Shown: positions 44,536-55,978, counted from the stretch's first letter. The stretch is 64,000 bases of DNA from Mesorhabditis belari (GCA_958450365.1 CAUEEP010000925.1:1876001-1940000); one strand, 5' to 3'. The notes: generated from the letters alone by a model not told the origin. A program made the numbers and translations.

Positions 44536-45594
44536 ATGGCGCTCAAGATGCCGTTTGAAATGAAGAATCTGACGTCTTTTCCGATGAAGAAGCTCTGTTA
44601 CGATCTGAAGTTGGAAGTGCTGGAGGGAATGGACGCGAAAGATACGATTGAGTTGGTCAAGGTGAATGTGGGATTTCAATGGATGCTTTCACGCAATCCG
44701 TCACTCGTTTTCAACCACCACGTGAACGAGATTGAAATGAATGAGTGGGTCGTCGGGAAGTTGAAAATCCGGAAGTTCTACGTCTCCGACCATATTGATG
44801 CGAGTCATCTTCCGCTAATCAAACGAATCCATTCGTGTGACAGATTGGAGATATGGTTTAGAACAATGGAGTACCGCGGACAACTCGGCAACGAAGACAC
44901 GACGATTCTGAATCAATTGAACTCTGTGAGGAATTTGGAGCTCTTATTGCGCACAAAGGAGAGTGTGCTGAAATTTTTTAACAATTTCCGCGCGATGATT
45001 GAAAAATTCGCGGTGATTAGCCTGGACATTGGTTGGTTGAAAGAAAATGAAGGGTCAAGAAAAAAAAAAGTGAAAATCAGTGAGCTTTTTGAGAATTTCA
45101 TTTCAAATCAGCTGAATGGCTGCGAAAATGTCTTCTGGTGGTATGATTATGATTCTGCCGCGGCGTTTCACTTCTACTACGATGCTTTTGCCAAGACTTC
45201 GATCAAAATCTTGGAAATTCAAACCAATGTGGATAACTTTGAAGAGATCGTGCAATCAATCGTTAAAAAGGGGATCCCAAGCAAGAATTCGAAGGCAACT
45301 TTTTATGTGGATTACATCGATTTTGTTGAAACCGATGATTCTCGGGGGATAAGGGCCCGAGTCGTCGATTTTCTTTCGCAATTCCGTGGAATGAAGCGAA
45401 TCGACCTAGAGAATCAGCCAAAGGAAGTCACCAAAATGGCGACCGAACTCGTGGAGAAGCTTAGCGGCGGATCCCGCGGGCTGTTTGACGGTCCAATTTT
45501 TCGACGAAACATTGACGCGAGCAGAGATTGTATCTACATGCTTCCCTGGCGCGGCGAATTCAATCGATTTTTCGCCTTCTACATTGAACCCTAA
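44536..45594 (+). CDS. F-box-like family protein, intact single-exon copy (352 aa)
   Basis: ATG 44,536 lies 8 nt after TTTTACAG. F-box at residues about 11-50 (LTSFPMKKLCYDLKLEVLEG). All family blocks are open: LNQLNSVRNLELL, AFHFYYDAFAKTSIKIL, GIPSKNSKATF, FFxRRNIDASRDCIYMLP as IFRRNIDASRDCIYMLP, ending FAFYIEP with a TAA one codon earlier than in its relatives. A lysine-rich insertion (SRKKKVK) in the LKENE..KISELFEN segment is unique to this copy and arises from an expanded A-run (GAAAAAAAAAGTG). It is the only intact F-box gene besides 8,347-9,381 with an open small gene upstream. Confidence 0.9.
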   Translation: MALKMPFEMKNLTSFPMKKLCYDLKLEVLEGMDAKDTIELVKVNVGFQWMLSRNPSLVFNHHVNEIEMNEWVVGKLKIRKFYVSDHIDASHLPLIKRIHSCDRLEIWFRTMEYRGQLGNEDTTILNQLNSVRNLELLLRTKESVLKFFNNFRAMIEKFAVISLDIGWLKENEGSRKKKVKISELFENFISNQLNGCENVFWWYDYDSAAAFHFYYDAFAKTSIKILEIQTNVDNFEEIVQSIVKKGIPSKNSKATFYVDYIDFVETDDSRGIRARVVDFLSQFRGMKRIDLENQPKEVTKMATELVEKLSGGSRGLFDGPIFRRNIDASRDCIYMLPWRGEFNRFFAFYIEP

Positions 45595-46440
45595 TAGGAA
45601 ATGATCGTGTTTTGAGGGTTTTTATCGGGTCTTTTACAATTTTGGTGCTTTTATTGTGTAATTTTGCCGGTTTCTAGTTTTCTGAGAAATAAAGTTGTAC
45701 CATTTTTCTTTTTGAACGATGATTTGTTGTGTTAAAGGCACATGGCGATATCTTTTTTGATTATTTTATTGTGGAAAATTTAATGTTTCCGCTACACGAA
45801 TCGAATCGGTCAGGGATTGAATCTACATATGTCCGATTCATGTTACTTTGGTGCCATCTACGTCTGGCCCGAATGAAATAATCACTCATTGTTGGTTCTC
45901 GTGGTCATATCCAAAACTTCAATGAGAACTTTTTATGTGTTTGAGAATTCTTTGATGACTTATTGTGGAAGCGGATCTTCTGTACCATGTGCCTCCGTGT
46001 ATTATGTGTGTTTGTGTAGCTTGTATCGAATCAAAATCTGCAACGGCGGAAGCGGTTTTTCTTGTTCCTTTGTCGGGTTCCACGTCGGGGTTCACAGGAT
46101 GCCGAGTGAATGCCAAGCATTCATTCCCAATATAATCGTTTGATCAGGCAAGCTTTAACTAAAATAACTTGAACTTTTTAAATTTAGATTCCCGTGCCTG
46201 AAGGGAGACCCAATGGAATGGACAGCCTCGACCGGTCGACACTGACTCCTTTTTTTTGCCCGAAACTGCACCCTTTGGTCGAGGTGAAGGCAAGGGTTAA
46301 TGTTTTTCGCACTTTTGACCCTGTTATTCCATTCAGTATTATTTTATCATTCGTTACGTTAATTTGTGGTTAATGAATGTTGATTACTTTGTTACGTTTT
46401 GTTACATTTACTTCTTGTTGCCACAAATAAATCTTTAAAA
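45595..46440 (+). repeat. Full cassette downstream module
   Basis: 3' UTR with GAGAAATAAAG, the ACCAATTC-to-TCTACGTCTGGCC region, the Cys-rich ORF (45,889-46,143; NSLMTYCGSGSSVPCASVYY, CNGGSGFSCSF), GATCAGGCAAGC where other copies have GTAAGC (donor-like GT changed to GC), and the CCGTGCCTGAAGGG piece. It runs into the vps-41 3' flank at about 46,440. Confidence 0.65.
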
Positions 46441-47110
46441 TGTTCGAATGACTTCAAGAATGCAATACTTTGAGCTGAAATTTCTACGCTTTCTCGGTCA
46501 CTCTTTTGCGGTTTCGATTGTTTCGTTTCATTTTTGAATAGATTTTTATCTTTTTATCATCTATGGCATGTAACTAGAACAGACTCTTTAAAAAAAAGCA
46601 CTGAAATGTGGGGGGAAATAAAGGAAACTTTTAAAAAAGGTGCAATTCCTTTGATTTTGACACAATTTTGAGCTTTATTTGTGAAATTTTTAAGGTTTTA
46701 AGATGTTAAAAATTAGAGTTGAACACACTTTTTAAAGAAATTACATCGATTTTAAAGAAAAGGTCATGAAAATCACAGTGAGAGGTACCAGCCGTTGGAG
46801 AACAAGGAAAAACAAATTCGGAGGAGTAGGAAATTTTTAAAGGAAAAGTTCTTGAAGCTTTTAAAATCTATAAAAATGACAAATTTATTTGGAAAAAATT
46901 TACTCCTCAAGAAAAATAAAGTCAATTTTTCCAAGTTGAGCATTTTTTTTGAGTGGTTTACCGGAAATTTCAAAGATTTTGAATAAGAGCTAAAGAAATG
47001 AAATTTAAATGAAAAGAAGGAAACGAGTTTTTGTGGAGAAAAGGATTCTTTATAAACAATGATATTCAGGCAAGTTTCAAAGGAAACTTTGTCATGGTTA
47101 AAGTAAAGAA
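46441..47110 (-). other. vps-41 3' flanking region
   Basis: The sequence downstream of the vps-41 stop. Its homologues travel with all three long vps-41 copies (for example TTTTTGAGTGGTTTACCGG at 3,113, 27,363, 34,786 and 46,947). It probably contains the 3' UTR; short frames in it are not conserved between copies. Confidence 0.6.
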
Positions 47111-50100
47111 TCAATTCATCCCATCCTCTTCCGCGCAAACAGGACAATCCTTTGAGGGAATCGTGCCCAGATGGGAGTCCCGACGGGTTTTCTGAAAGAA
47201 ATATTGTGATCAGCCAGACTGGACGTGTTTAGAGCACAAAGTGGAATGCTGGCTTGGTAGCGTTCTAGCCCAGTAACTAGGCAGCATCCTAGCCTAGTGG
47301 CTTGCTAGCATTCAAGCCTAGGGCTTAGTAGCGTTCTAGTCCAGGGCTTGATAGCATTCTAGAAACACTACATTGAAGGACTCATTTCAACCCTAGGACT
47401 AGGCTAAGACTCATTTCTTTGCCTGAATCGACTCACCTCTTCAAAACACCGTGAATGCACGGCGTGTCCACACCCGAATAGCTGCAACTCTTCCCTCTTC
47501 TCTTCCAGAAATAGTTTGCTTCTGAAATTTCGAGTTCAACCTCTTTGCTCAAGGTTTTTAAAGGTAAATTTGCAATTCTACGATTTTCCCTACAAATTCC
47601 TTTACCGACAAATCGCGCAAACGCTCCTTTGTCCGTAATGCGTGGCACGGTTGGCTTGTCTGTAATTTGAATTTGAATATGACTTGAGAAAAGTCTAGTA
47701 GACTAGACAGTCTAGTCTAGCAATCAACTACAACTCACTTGTAGAAGAGGTCTGACATCCCGCGAACATCATCCAATGTGGCCGAGTGGCAACACCATTG
47801 TAGCATCACCTGAAAACTCTTGTTGTCACAAAGTTCCCAGAAACGATCTCACCTGAGTCTCGTAGTCTCTTAAAATCTTCACGAGAAGATCCCGCAAACC
47901 GGGGATTTCCAGGTCTTCTGGGATCTGAAAAATTGAACGTTTAGGCTGTTGAAATTGAAACTTCATTATTTCTATTATTCCCACCTTTTCAATGATGCCT
48001 AATGGGTCGATTGAAGTACCAGCAGTGGCCAAAAGTTGAGAGATATTGGCTGGAGATTGACTTGAAACCACCTCGTTCACCAACAGTGACCACAATTCGT
48101 CGTCCTCATGCTCTGGAAACGAATTAGATCTGAGCTGCGTTCCAGATTGGAGAATTAGCAGTTTTTGAAGTGACTTTGACGTCTATTTTGCTTGGATTTT
48201 TACCCCGACAGAGGTCGATTGCTTTATCCAAACGATTCTGCTGTTGCACCATCACGTTCAGCGCCTCTCGCCGATTGCCGCTCTTCACCAAGAGGAAGAC
48301 TCGCTAAAATGAAGAAAATACGATAAAATACAAAAAAATAGACTATTTGAATGAAAATTGGCTGTTCGTGGATTACAGTACCTCATCGTCATATTTCCGG
48401 TGGCTACAGATCTCGAGCGCTCGATTCGTGTGATAGTGCTTAGATTTGCGTAGAAAAGGCAACAATTGAGGGCTGGAAAGGGATGGGATTGTGGATTTCT
48501 GGATAATTTCCATTTACCGATCATATTCAGCGAGTAATGAAACCATTTGATCGGCGTACTCATCACCTTCATTCCGTTCGAATAGCTTCTTCAGGTAGGC
48601 GAGCTGAAAAGAGACGTGAGCTGCCTGAGCTGCGTGAGCTTAAAGTGTGACCCCGGCTACCGTAATCCCAGCCGTACCACGTACGGCGTACGGCGTCGAT
48701 GTACGGTACTTGGTACACACAATAATCTACAGTAAACGCGTGCTCACCTGTAGCCTCGGCTCCCTCGCAATCTTCGTCATCACATCGGCCGGATTCACCA
48801 CCATTTCGTTGTTCAACAGCAATGAAAGCGCTTGATCTTTGTCGATTGTCATCAATTCGGTCAATTGGTCTTTCACCTGCAATTATTTGATTTCTCTTCT
48901 CCTCGGACAGGCTCACTGCAATCATTCCGGATCCCGGATTCTACGAAAACCCACCAAATCAAACAATCGATACTTTCTGACCACATTGAAGATGTATTTC
49001 TCTTTCGACGAGAAGTAGATCTTCAGCGCCAGGTCGTATTTTCGATCAGCAATATACAAATTGGCCAGCGCGTGATAAAGATCTTTCTCCTCGTCGGGTT
49101 GAATTGATTTCTGGAAATAGTCGGCTCTACTAAACTTCAGAAGTGTTCATTTCAGAAAAGTGCTTCTGACAAGTGCAGAAAACATTGTCCTTTCGCGCTA
49201 CCGTTGACTATTTTTGACACATTATATTGTGAAAATGGAAAACCCATTGCTTCCCATTGATTCAAACCTCGGCATCGCTTTTCGTGCCCTCGTGTATGCG
49301 TTGCATCGTCAGTGCGGTGAGGGCACCTGAACATATCATCTAATGTTTAAAGATAAAATCCTTTATTTATTCATGACTCATTTATCAATAGAAGCACCTG
49401 TTTCCATTTCTCAATTTTCTTCTTACTTCTTCTCGCAAAGTTTTACCGAAAAATTATGGACAGAAAACTACGGAATAGCACGTTCCGCGGGAAAACTATG
49501 GACGTTTTACCGTCCATAGTTTACCGGAAAGATCAAAGGTGCTGCCGTAAAGAACAGAGACGCCGCCGGAACTTTTCCCTGAAGAAATCGAAACGGATAA
49601 TGATTGCTTTGATAATACTGATGGTTAAGTTATGGCTTTCCCGTTATTTTCGTTCATTTTATTATTGGCTCTGAGTCTATAGTTAAATTTTCATTTTTAG
49701 ATCACTAAAGCTAAAAGTTCCGGCGGCGTCTCTGATCTTTACGGCGGCACCTTTGATCTTTCCGGTAAAACGTCCATAGTTTTCCCGCGGAACGTGCTAT
49801 TCTTCTAGATCACTAAAACTAGTTTTTGTGGATTCTGGCATGGGAGAAAACGTAAAAATCAGGGTTTTTTTCGGGTTTCTCGATCAAACCGTAAAGTAAA
49901 GTTGAATTTTGCCTCGGCTTCTATAAAAATAAACCCGGCAACTTCTACAAGAATTTCTACAAAAATAAACCCGGCAACTTCTACAAGAACTTCTACAAGA
50001 ATTTCACTCACCAACTCGATACAAATCGGGACTCCATTTCGAGACTAGCCGCCGGAAAAGCTTCAAATCGTGATAGAGTGCCGTGTGAAGGACTTCTCTG

Positions 50101-53100
50101 AAAAAGAGAAACTATGAAAAATTGATTTTAGAATCGATTTTTGGCAATTTTTTGGCAACAATGCGTTCCAATTTGAAATTTGAAAAAGCTCTTTTCAAAT
50201 AGAATAAACGATAAAGGGGATAAATTGGCGTAAAGTCGAAAATGTTAGGTTTTCGAAGGTACTTTTTGAATTTCGAGATTTTGTGACCAATTCAAACTTT
50301 ACAGTTGGCCAATTCGAACTTTACAGTTAACTGAATAAATCCTCACTCGTAGATCTCGGGTTCCAATTGTGGCGATTGAGTGGGCAACGCCTCGGCCAAG
50401 TGCAGCAATCTGCCGGCTTCCTCGAAAATCGACACGAAATTCTCCCATTCCGATTTTTGCTCTTTACACATCTGGAAAGTCGAGTTTTTTCGATGCTAAA
50501 ATCTTCGAATTTTCTTCAAATTTCACCTCCGGCAGTAGACTCGCCGCGTACTTGGCTCGGCCCTCTTCGAGGAGTGACTCGATTAGTAGTCTGAAAATTT
50601 TAATGAAAAAATGGAGCCCATGGAGCCAAAACGTCCGAGTAAAACGCTTTGACGAAAAATCCAAAATCTCAAATCTCAAACTACTCACTTTGCAATGACT
50701 GATGGATGAAAATCCGGATTCGTCAACTCGTCGATGTGCTGCAGTGCGAAAGTCCACGCCTCCTCGAGGCGACCGTGATCGCGACGCCATTGAACCTAGA
50801 ATAACTCGACATTGCTAGCTCGACTTTCTAAATTTTACCGTCACCAAAAAGCCCAATGGGAAAAGCAATTTTCCCCTAATTATCATATTACTAGCCGAAC
50901 TGGAACGCACACTAGCTTCCCAAACTGAGTAAATGATCACTAGGGTCGATTGGGGAATGAAAAACCGAGACTTGTACAGTATCCCTGAGCTCTCGAGGTC
51001 CTGGGAAAGCAAACGACCCCCAATTACCATATTACTAGCCGAACTGGAACACACACTAACCATCGCAGCTCTCAGTGCTGCGAAGTTGACGATTTTCCCC
51101 CCACTCACCACATCATCGGCGCAATTCGGCGTTGCCGTCACGATCTCTTTCGGTCCCATCAGGAAATAAGTGTCGAATTCGGGTAAAGCGCACATCGCGA
51201 AATAGGCAGGCATCGAATGCGAGTTGGTGGTGAAACCGATTTTATCCTCGGCCTGTAGCTCGTAGGCGTTTGTCGACTCGGGCTCGAGAATCGCCACGAA
51301 AACCGTCGGGGGAACGCTCGGCGAAGACGAGGTTGACATTGAGGCGACTGACTAGAAAAAAAAAAGGGATTTATTTTTGAATAAAATATCATTCTGAAAC
51401 ACGTTCAACATCTTCAAGATGTTTTCTTGTGTAAAACGATCTTTTCAGTTTTTCAGGTGCTAGCTTCACACGTTAGCAAGGCTGTTGCAAGCCAAAGAAA
51501 GCCAAAGTGGAATACCTTTGACCAAAGTAAAGATTTTATTTTTTGATTCTGGATGCCAGAACACATATTGGCATAGTTAGAATAAAGTTTTTGAAAACTT
51601 ACAGCCAAATCACAGAACGCATCGACTCCACTCTCGTCCGCCTCCTCGCCGGGTCTCAACCCGAAAACGATCAGCTCGCCCCACGGTTCGCCAATCTGAA
51701 AACTGATTTTTCTCAGTGATGAGTGCATGTACAGTAATTCATTTTCTATAAAGGCACGCTTCAGGGAACCACTACTGTAGTCCGGTTCTCATTTCAAATA
51801 TAAATTTCCTCACCGTCTCGTCATCGATATCAATTGTCCGATTCGAGGATTTCGGTATATGGGAGATGCCGGAAAGGCCCATCGACAGCTGCCAAGTGTA
51901 GCGGATCTCGCCGTAGCGCTGTCTCTGGAATTAGATTGATCAGATTGACCGTATCCTTGCTGAAGTGACACTCTCGGTGAAACGCATAGGATACTGTAAA
52001 CCTACAGGCTCAAGCTCAGGCTCAGCCTCAATGCTTAGGCTTAATGCGAAGGCTAGCGGCTAGCTAAATCTATTTGCGTTTGGGCTTTAGGCTTGTGCTT
52101 AGGCTCATTCAAGCCCCAAGTCTAGTAATGCGCTATTGTTTGAATCTTTTACCGTTTGCTCATTTCTCGTCACCGTCAACACGATCACCGTGTCCGCCCA
52201 GCCGATCGCCAGATTCTCGTCGTCCAGCCAGCAATGGTAGGGCAGAAAACGGGTACTGTAACAGGTCTAGTACTGTAGAATTTCTAATTTTTACCTCCGC
52301 ATTCGGTCCACATCATGCGCGGGGGCAACATGAGTTATCATCGTGTCGTTGACCCTGGAAAAAGTTCATCTTTGCTCCCAAGTCAGCGATCTGGATTTGC
52401 TTCCAAGTTCCGGTCAGACCAAAATGTCAGACTAGGCGAGATTCTGGGCAGCATCAATCTAGGACTCACCGGGTAATTTTCCAGCCCCGCTTGGCCTAGC
52501 TTGTAACCAAGTACTGTAACAAAAAAAAGTGATACTTTCCTGTTATAGCCACTGCATATATGCTATTTACAACAAAGTTTGCGTAACACTCCGCATGGTC
52601 ACCATGGGGATGGGGTACTATTACCGCATTTACGATAAGTAAACTAGTCGAAACTAGTCGAAAACTCAAACCTGACCGGACTTTTTGTCTTCTTTGTCTC
52701 TGACACTTTTTCACTTCTCTTCACTTCACTTTTTCACTCACTTATCCAACACTCTCGTCCCTTGTTCATTCGTGAAAGCGATCAGCGATCTTCTCCACGA
52801 AAGCGCCGTGATGAATCTAAATAGGAAATAAAATTGTTTAGACGTTAGGAATTTCTTAAGAAATTCTAGTAGTCTGAAAATATTCAGCTTTTGACCTCTA
52901 AAAGTACTGTAGCTCTAAAAGTACTGTAGCTCTAAAAGTACTGTAGCTCTAAAAGTACTATAGCTCTAAAAGTACTGTAGCTCTAAAAGTACTGTAGCTC
53001 TAAAAGTACTGTAGCTTTAAAAGTACTGTAGCTTTAAAAGTACTATAGCTCTAAAAGTACTGTAGCTTTAAAAGTACTGTAGCTCCAAAAGTACTGTAGC

Positions 53101-54214
53101 TTTAAAAGTACTGTAGCTTTAAAAGTACTGTAGTCCTAAAAGTCTCAAAAATACTAAAATTTCACTCACCCATCTTTCTCCGAGCCTCTAAACAGTATCG
53201 TTTCTTTTGTCGTCATCAAGTATCCCTTCTCGAACATGAGTAAATTTCGCTCGCCGACGAGCACTCGTTGCCCGGAATCCCGTCGTGCGTAATCGGGCGA
53301 TAAAGCGATCGATCGAGCCGGCGTTTTCAGGTTGATTTGCTGAAAATTCGTTTATGATCGAAAATATTGAGGTTCTGCGTTCATTTCTGACCTTTCTTCT
53401 AGCAAAATTTTACATTCTGGAACGCACACAAGCTTTTGCAAAACTTTATGGGCAAATTTCTCGTTACAATACACCCAGGAAGTCACTAATCAGTCACTAA
53501 TTAGGCCGATTAACGGGGAATGAGCGAATGGGCAATTTAGAAATTTTTTTTTTCTTAAAGAATCATGCATTCTGGAGCGCACATCATTAAAGTTTCAAGT
53601 TTTCAAAAAAAAAATTCTTACTGTAACTGTACAAAAGTCAATCCACATGTGCAGGACGATTTATCGAAAACTGATGAATTTCAGAGATTTTCTCTCGCAA
53701 ATTCTTACAATCTGGAGCGCACGCTTTCACCTGATTGCATTGAGTTGTGGGAATTCCATCAACTCCTATATCACTCGTTAAGAGTCACCTGATTAAATTC
53801 ACTGGTCCCAATCCCGTGCACGACCACTCGAGCGTCACCGGCGCAACTCGCCACATACGACCCACTCTCATCGATGCATAGCCGGGTGATGTGAAGACCA
53901 CGGTGGAGACTGTAGGGCTAAAATGAGAGTTGTTTTGGTGGTGCAATTGTTGGCTCAATGCTAGAAAAAGAAAAAATGCTAGTTTTGATCAAAAAGCCAA
54001 CTCTAGCGATGCCAACAAAATGTCGGCTTTGTACTGTTGGCGAGGTCATGAGCCAAAATGCCAAAAAAGCCCTAGCCTTTGCCCAACTCACCGGTAAATT
54101 TACGTAGTCGACATTCCCGAGGTGATCCATCACAAAGATTTGCCCATGATGCGTGCCAATTGCCAGGAATTTCGCGTGACACGCGATCGACGAGGCGAGA
54201 CTCTTTTGGAAGAG
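47111..54214 (-). CDS. vps-41: VPS41, HOPS-complex subunit (25 exons; first exon not found)
   Basis: VPS41 is the HOPS subunit that tethers late endosomes/AP-3 vesicles to lysosomes. Exons, 5' to 3': 54,092-54,214; 53,789-53,917; 53,170-53,339; 52,742-52,816; 52,295-52,354; 52,153-52,255; 51,814-51,924; 51,603-51,695; 51,109-51,351; 50,689-50,795; 50,527-50,590; 50,348-50,471; 50,012-50,097; 49,268-49,326; 48,955-49,110; 48,748-48,876; 48,518-48,603; 48,382-48,472; 48,204-48,303; 47,985-48,112; 47,853-47,924; 47,739-47,809; 47,606-47,659; 47,437-47,521; 47,111-47,191. They encode the WD40 part (KFLAIGTHHGQIFVMD), the clathrin-heavy-chain-repeat region (YDLALKIYFSSKEKYIF; LPFLRKSKHYHTNRALEIC), TSIDPLGIIEK, IPGLRDLLVKIL and a RING (CAIC; GCGHAVHSRC; CPVC). 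About 866 residues; the usual ~40 N-terminal residues are missing. No frame damage seen. Confidence 0.96.
49474..49802. mobile_element. Foldback (inverted-repeat) element in a vps-41 intron
   Basis: The ends are inverted: GAATAGCACGTTCCGCGGGA at 49,474 and its reverse complement ending at 49,802. The arms stay complementary for about 95-100 bp (through GATCAAAGGTGCTGCCGTAA and GACGCCGCCGGAACTTTT) around a loop of about 110 bp. The left arm has an extra 13-16 bp small palindrome (ACGTTTTACCGTCC). There is no coding sequence. It lies in the intron between exons 50,012-50,097 and 49,268-49,326. No clear target duplication. Confidence 0.85.
49923..50006. repeat. Tandem repeat in a vps-41 intron
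   Basis: Two to three copies of a unit of about 40 bp containing AAAATAAACCCGGCAACTTC and TACAAGAATTTC, just before the exon 50,012-50,097. Confidence 0.8.
50800..51108 (-). repeat. Direct duplication inside a vps-41 intron
   Basis: The segment CATATTACTAGCCGAACTGG with AACACACACTA occurs twice, at about 50,882 and 51,030, with flanking CAATTTTCCCC and similar. It is an intronic direct repeat; the frame that runs through it on the minus strand is not coding. Confidence 0.7.
52900..53142. repeat. 17-bp minisatellite in a vps-41 intron
   Basis: About 14 head-to-tail copies of the unit CTAAAAGTACTGTAGCT or CTTTAAAAGTACTGTAG, with variants in which CTGTAG is CTATAG or the CTCTAAA part is CTTTAAA. 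It lies in the intron between exons 53,170-53,339 and 52,742-52,816. Confidence 0.95.
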
Positions 54215-54480
54215 CTGAAAAAAAAAAACGTTATATTTGACGCATGTTTCCTGCCTGCTTAGAGATTTGAAATGGGGTTTAAGGGGGGAAAAGACAAGGT
54301 CCATGGCCTTGAAGGCAAGGATTTAACTGGCCTGTAAGCCTGTAAGCTAAGGCCTGTAAGCCAAACCTCGGCCAACTTCATGTAGGCAAATTTCCTAGTC
54401 TACAAAATTGCCAAGACCAAGCCAAGGCGAGACCAAGAGTCATGAAAAGCGAGCCATGCGAAACTTTGATTGGCTTTGAA
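54215..54480 (-). other. Region 5' of vps-41 exon 54,092-54,214
   Basis: The acceptor TTTTTTTCAG is followed upstream by non-coding sequence with short direct repeats (GGCCTGTAAGCC). The expected preceding exon with the start codon is not recognisable here before the cassette material starts at about 54,480. Confidence 0.45.
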
Positions 54481-55149
54481 ATTTTGACATTGTGTCGGTA
54501 GTGATGATAGGCCTGAAATGATTCAATAATGAGCCTGCTTGATGCTGATGAATGAATGAAATTCCTGATGCAGTTTGGTTTGATTCAAAGGTTGCACTAT
54601 GAAATTTGCTAATATTTGTCAAAAAAAAAACAAACTGACAAACTACTGCGATACGGCTGATATCGAGAGGAGTGGCGGGCCATAGTGGGGTAGATTGGCC
54701 GGCGTCTCGTGGCTGAACGCACATTGTACTCGAATCGGTGGTGTCAGCAGCACCATCTCTGGAAAAAAGCATAAGTAAAAAGTATAATGATCACTCATCG
54801 CTGATCATCTTTGTCACATCTTTATCACATGATGCTACAATTGTGTTGCCACTCGGCCACATTAAATGATGTTCGCGGGATGTCAAATCTTTTCAATAAT
54901 GAAACTGCTTGATGCTAAACAAAATGAAGTTAATGAAGTTAAATTTTGTTTTAATCCGCAAGCGTAAGGTTGTAGGCTGAAATTTGTTAATCTTTATTAA
55001 AAAAAAATTGATATCTACTGCCCTAATTGATATTCCGAACAAGAACATTTCCACATCGATTAAACCCTAATGTTAGTTTTTTTTCTTAATCAAATATTTG
55101 AACACTCTAGCCAAGCCACTTCAGGCACGGGGATCTAAAATTAAAAAGT
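54481..55149 (+). repeat. Dispersed repeat carrying a copied vps-41 exon
   Basis: The vps-41 exon copy (plus strand, about 54,830-54,899; GATGCTACAATTGTGTTGCC) is flanked by the ATCACATGATGC and TTTTCAATAATGAAACTGC sequences common to this module. The minus-strand exon-like piece is at about 54,640-54,760 (GGTGTCAGCAGCACCATCTC). Closest in layout to 6,880-7,560. Confidence 0.65.
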
Positions 55150-55978
55150 CCTTACCTTTAATATTTACCTTCATCTCGACCAAAGGGTGCATGTTCGGGC
55201 AAACAGGCGTCAGTGTCGACCAGTCGAGGCTGTCCATTTCATTGGACCTCCCTTCACGCACGGGAATCTAAATTGAAAAAATTCAAGTTATTTTAGTTCA
55301 ATCTTACCTGATCAAACGATTATATTGGGAATGATTGCTCGGCATTCACTCGGCATCATGTGACCCTCGACGTGGAACCCGACAAAGGAACAAGAAAAAC
55401 CGCTTTCGCCCTTACAGGTTTTGATTCGAGACAAGTTACACAAAGACACATAATACACCGAGGCACACGGCAAACAAGATCCGCTTCCACAACAAGTCAT
55501 CAAAGAATCCTCAAACACATAAAAAGTCCTCATCGAAGTTCTTGATCCTTCGAGGATGCTGTCGCTGGGGTAGTAAGAACAGTAAACGAAGCAAAAAGAA
55601 CTTTTTGTCAAAAGCTTAACAAATTCAAGTCTCTTGCCAATAACAACGATAGAACAGGAGAAAGATATGACAACGAGAATCAACAATGAGTGATTATTTC
55701 ATTCGTGCGAGATGTAGATAGGACCCAAGTAAGATGAATTGGATATTATGTAGATTCAATCCCTGACCGATTCGTTTCGTGTAGCAGAAACCTTAAAGTT
55801 TCCACAATAAAATAATCAAAAAAGATATCGCCATGTGTCTTTAACACAACAAATCATCGTTCAAAAAAAGAAATTGTACAACTTTATTTCTTGGAGAACT
55901 AAAAATCGGCACAATTACACAATAAAAGCACTAAAACTGTAAAAGGCTCGATAAAAACCCTCAAAACACGATCATTTC
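55150..55978 (-). repeat. Full cassette downstream module (minus orientation)
   Basis: Runs on the minus strand from the F-box stop at 55,979: 3' UTR with AATAAA, the CTGACCGATTCGTTTCG stretch, then the longest open version of the Cys-rich ORF (55,312-55,686; NSLMTC-like DSLMTCCGSGSCLPCASVYY) and the CCGTGCGTGAAGGGAGG exon-like piece. Confidence 0.65.

Noticed and set aside
53918..54304. Minus-strand 128-codon ORF as a complete first exon of vps-41 with ATG near 54,302
   Set aside because: The part upstream of the TTTTTTTCAG at 54,215 has no similarity to VPS41, and the downstream end crosses a donor site.
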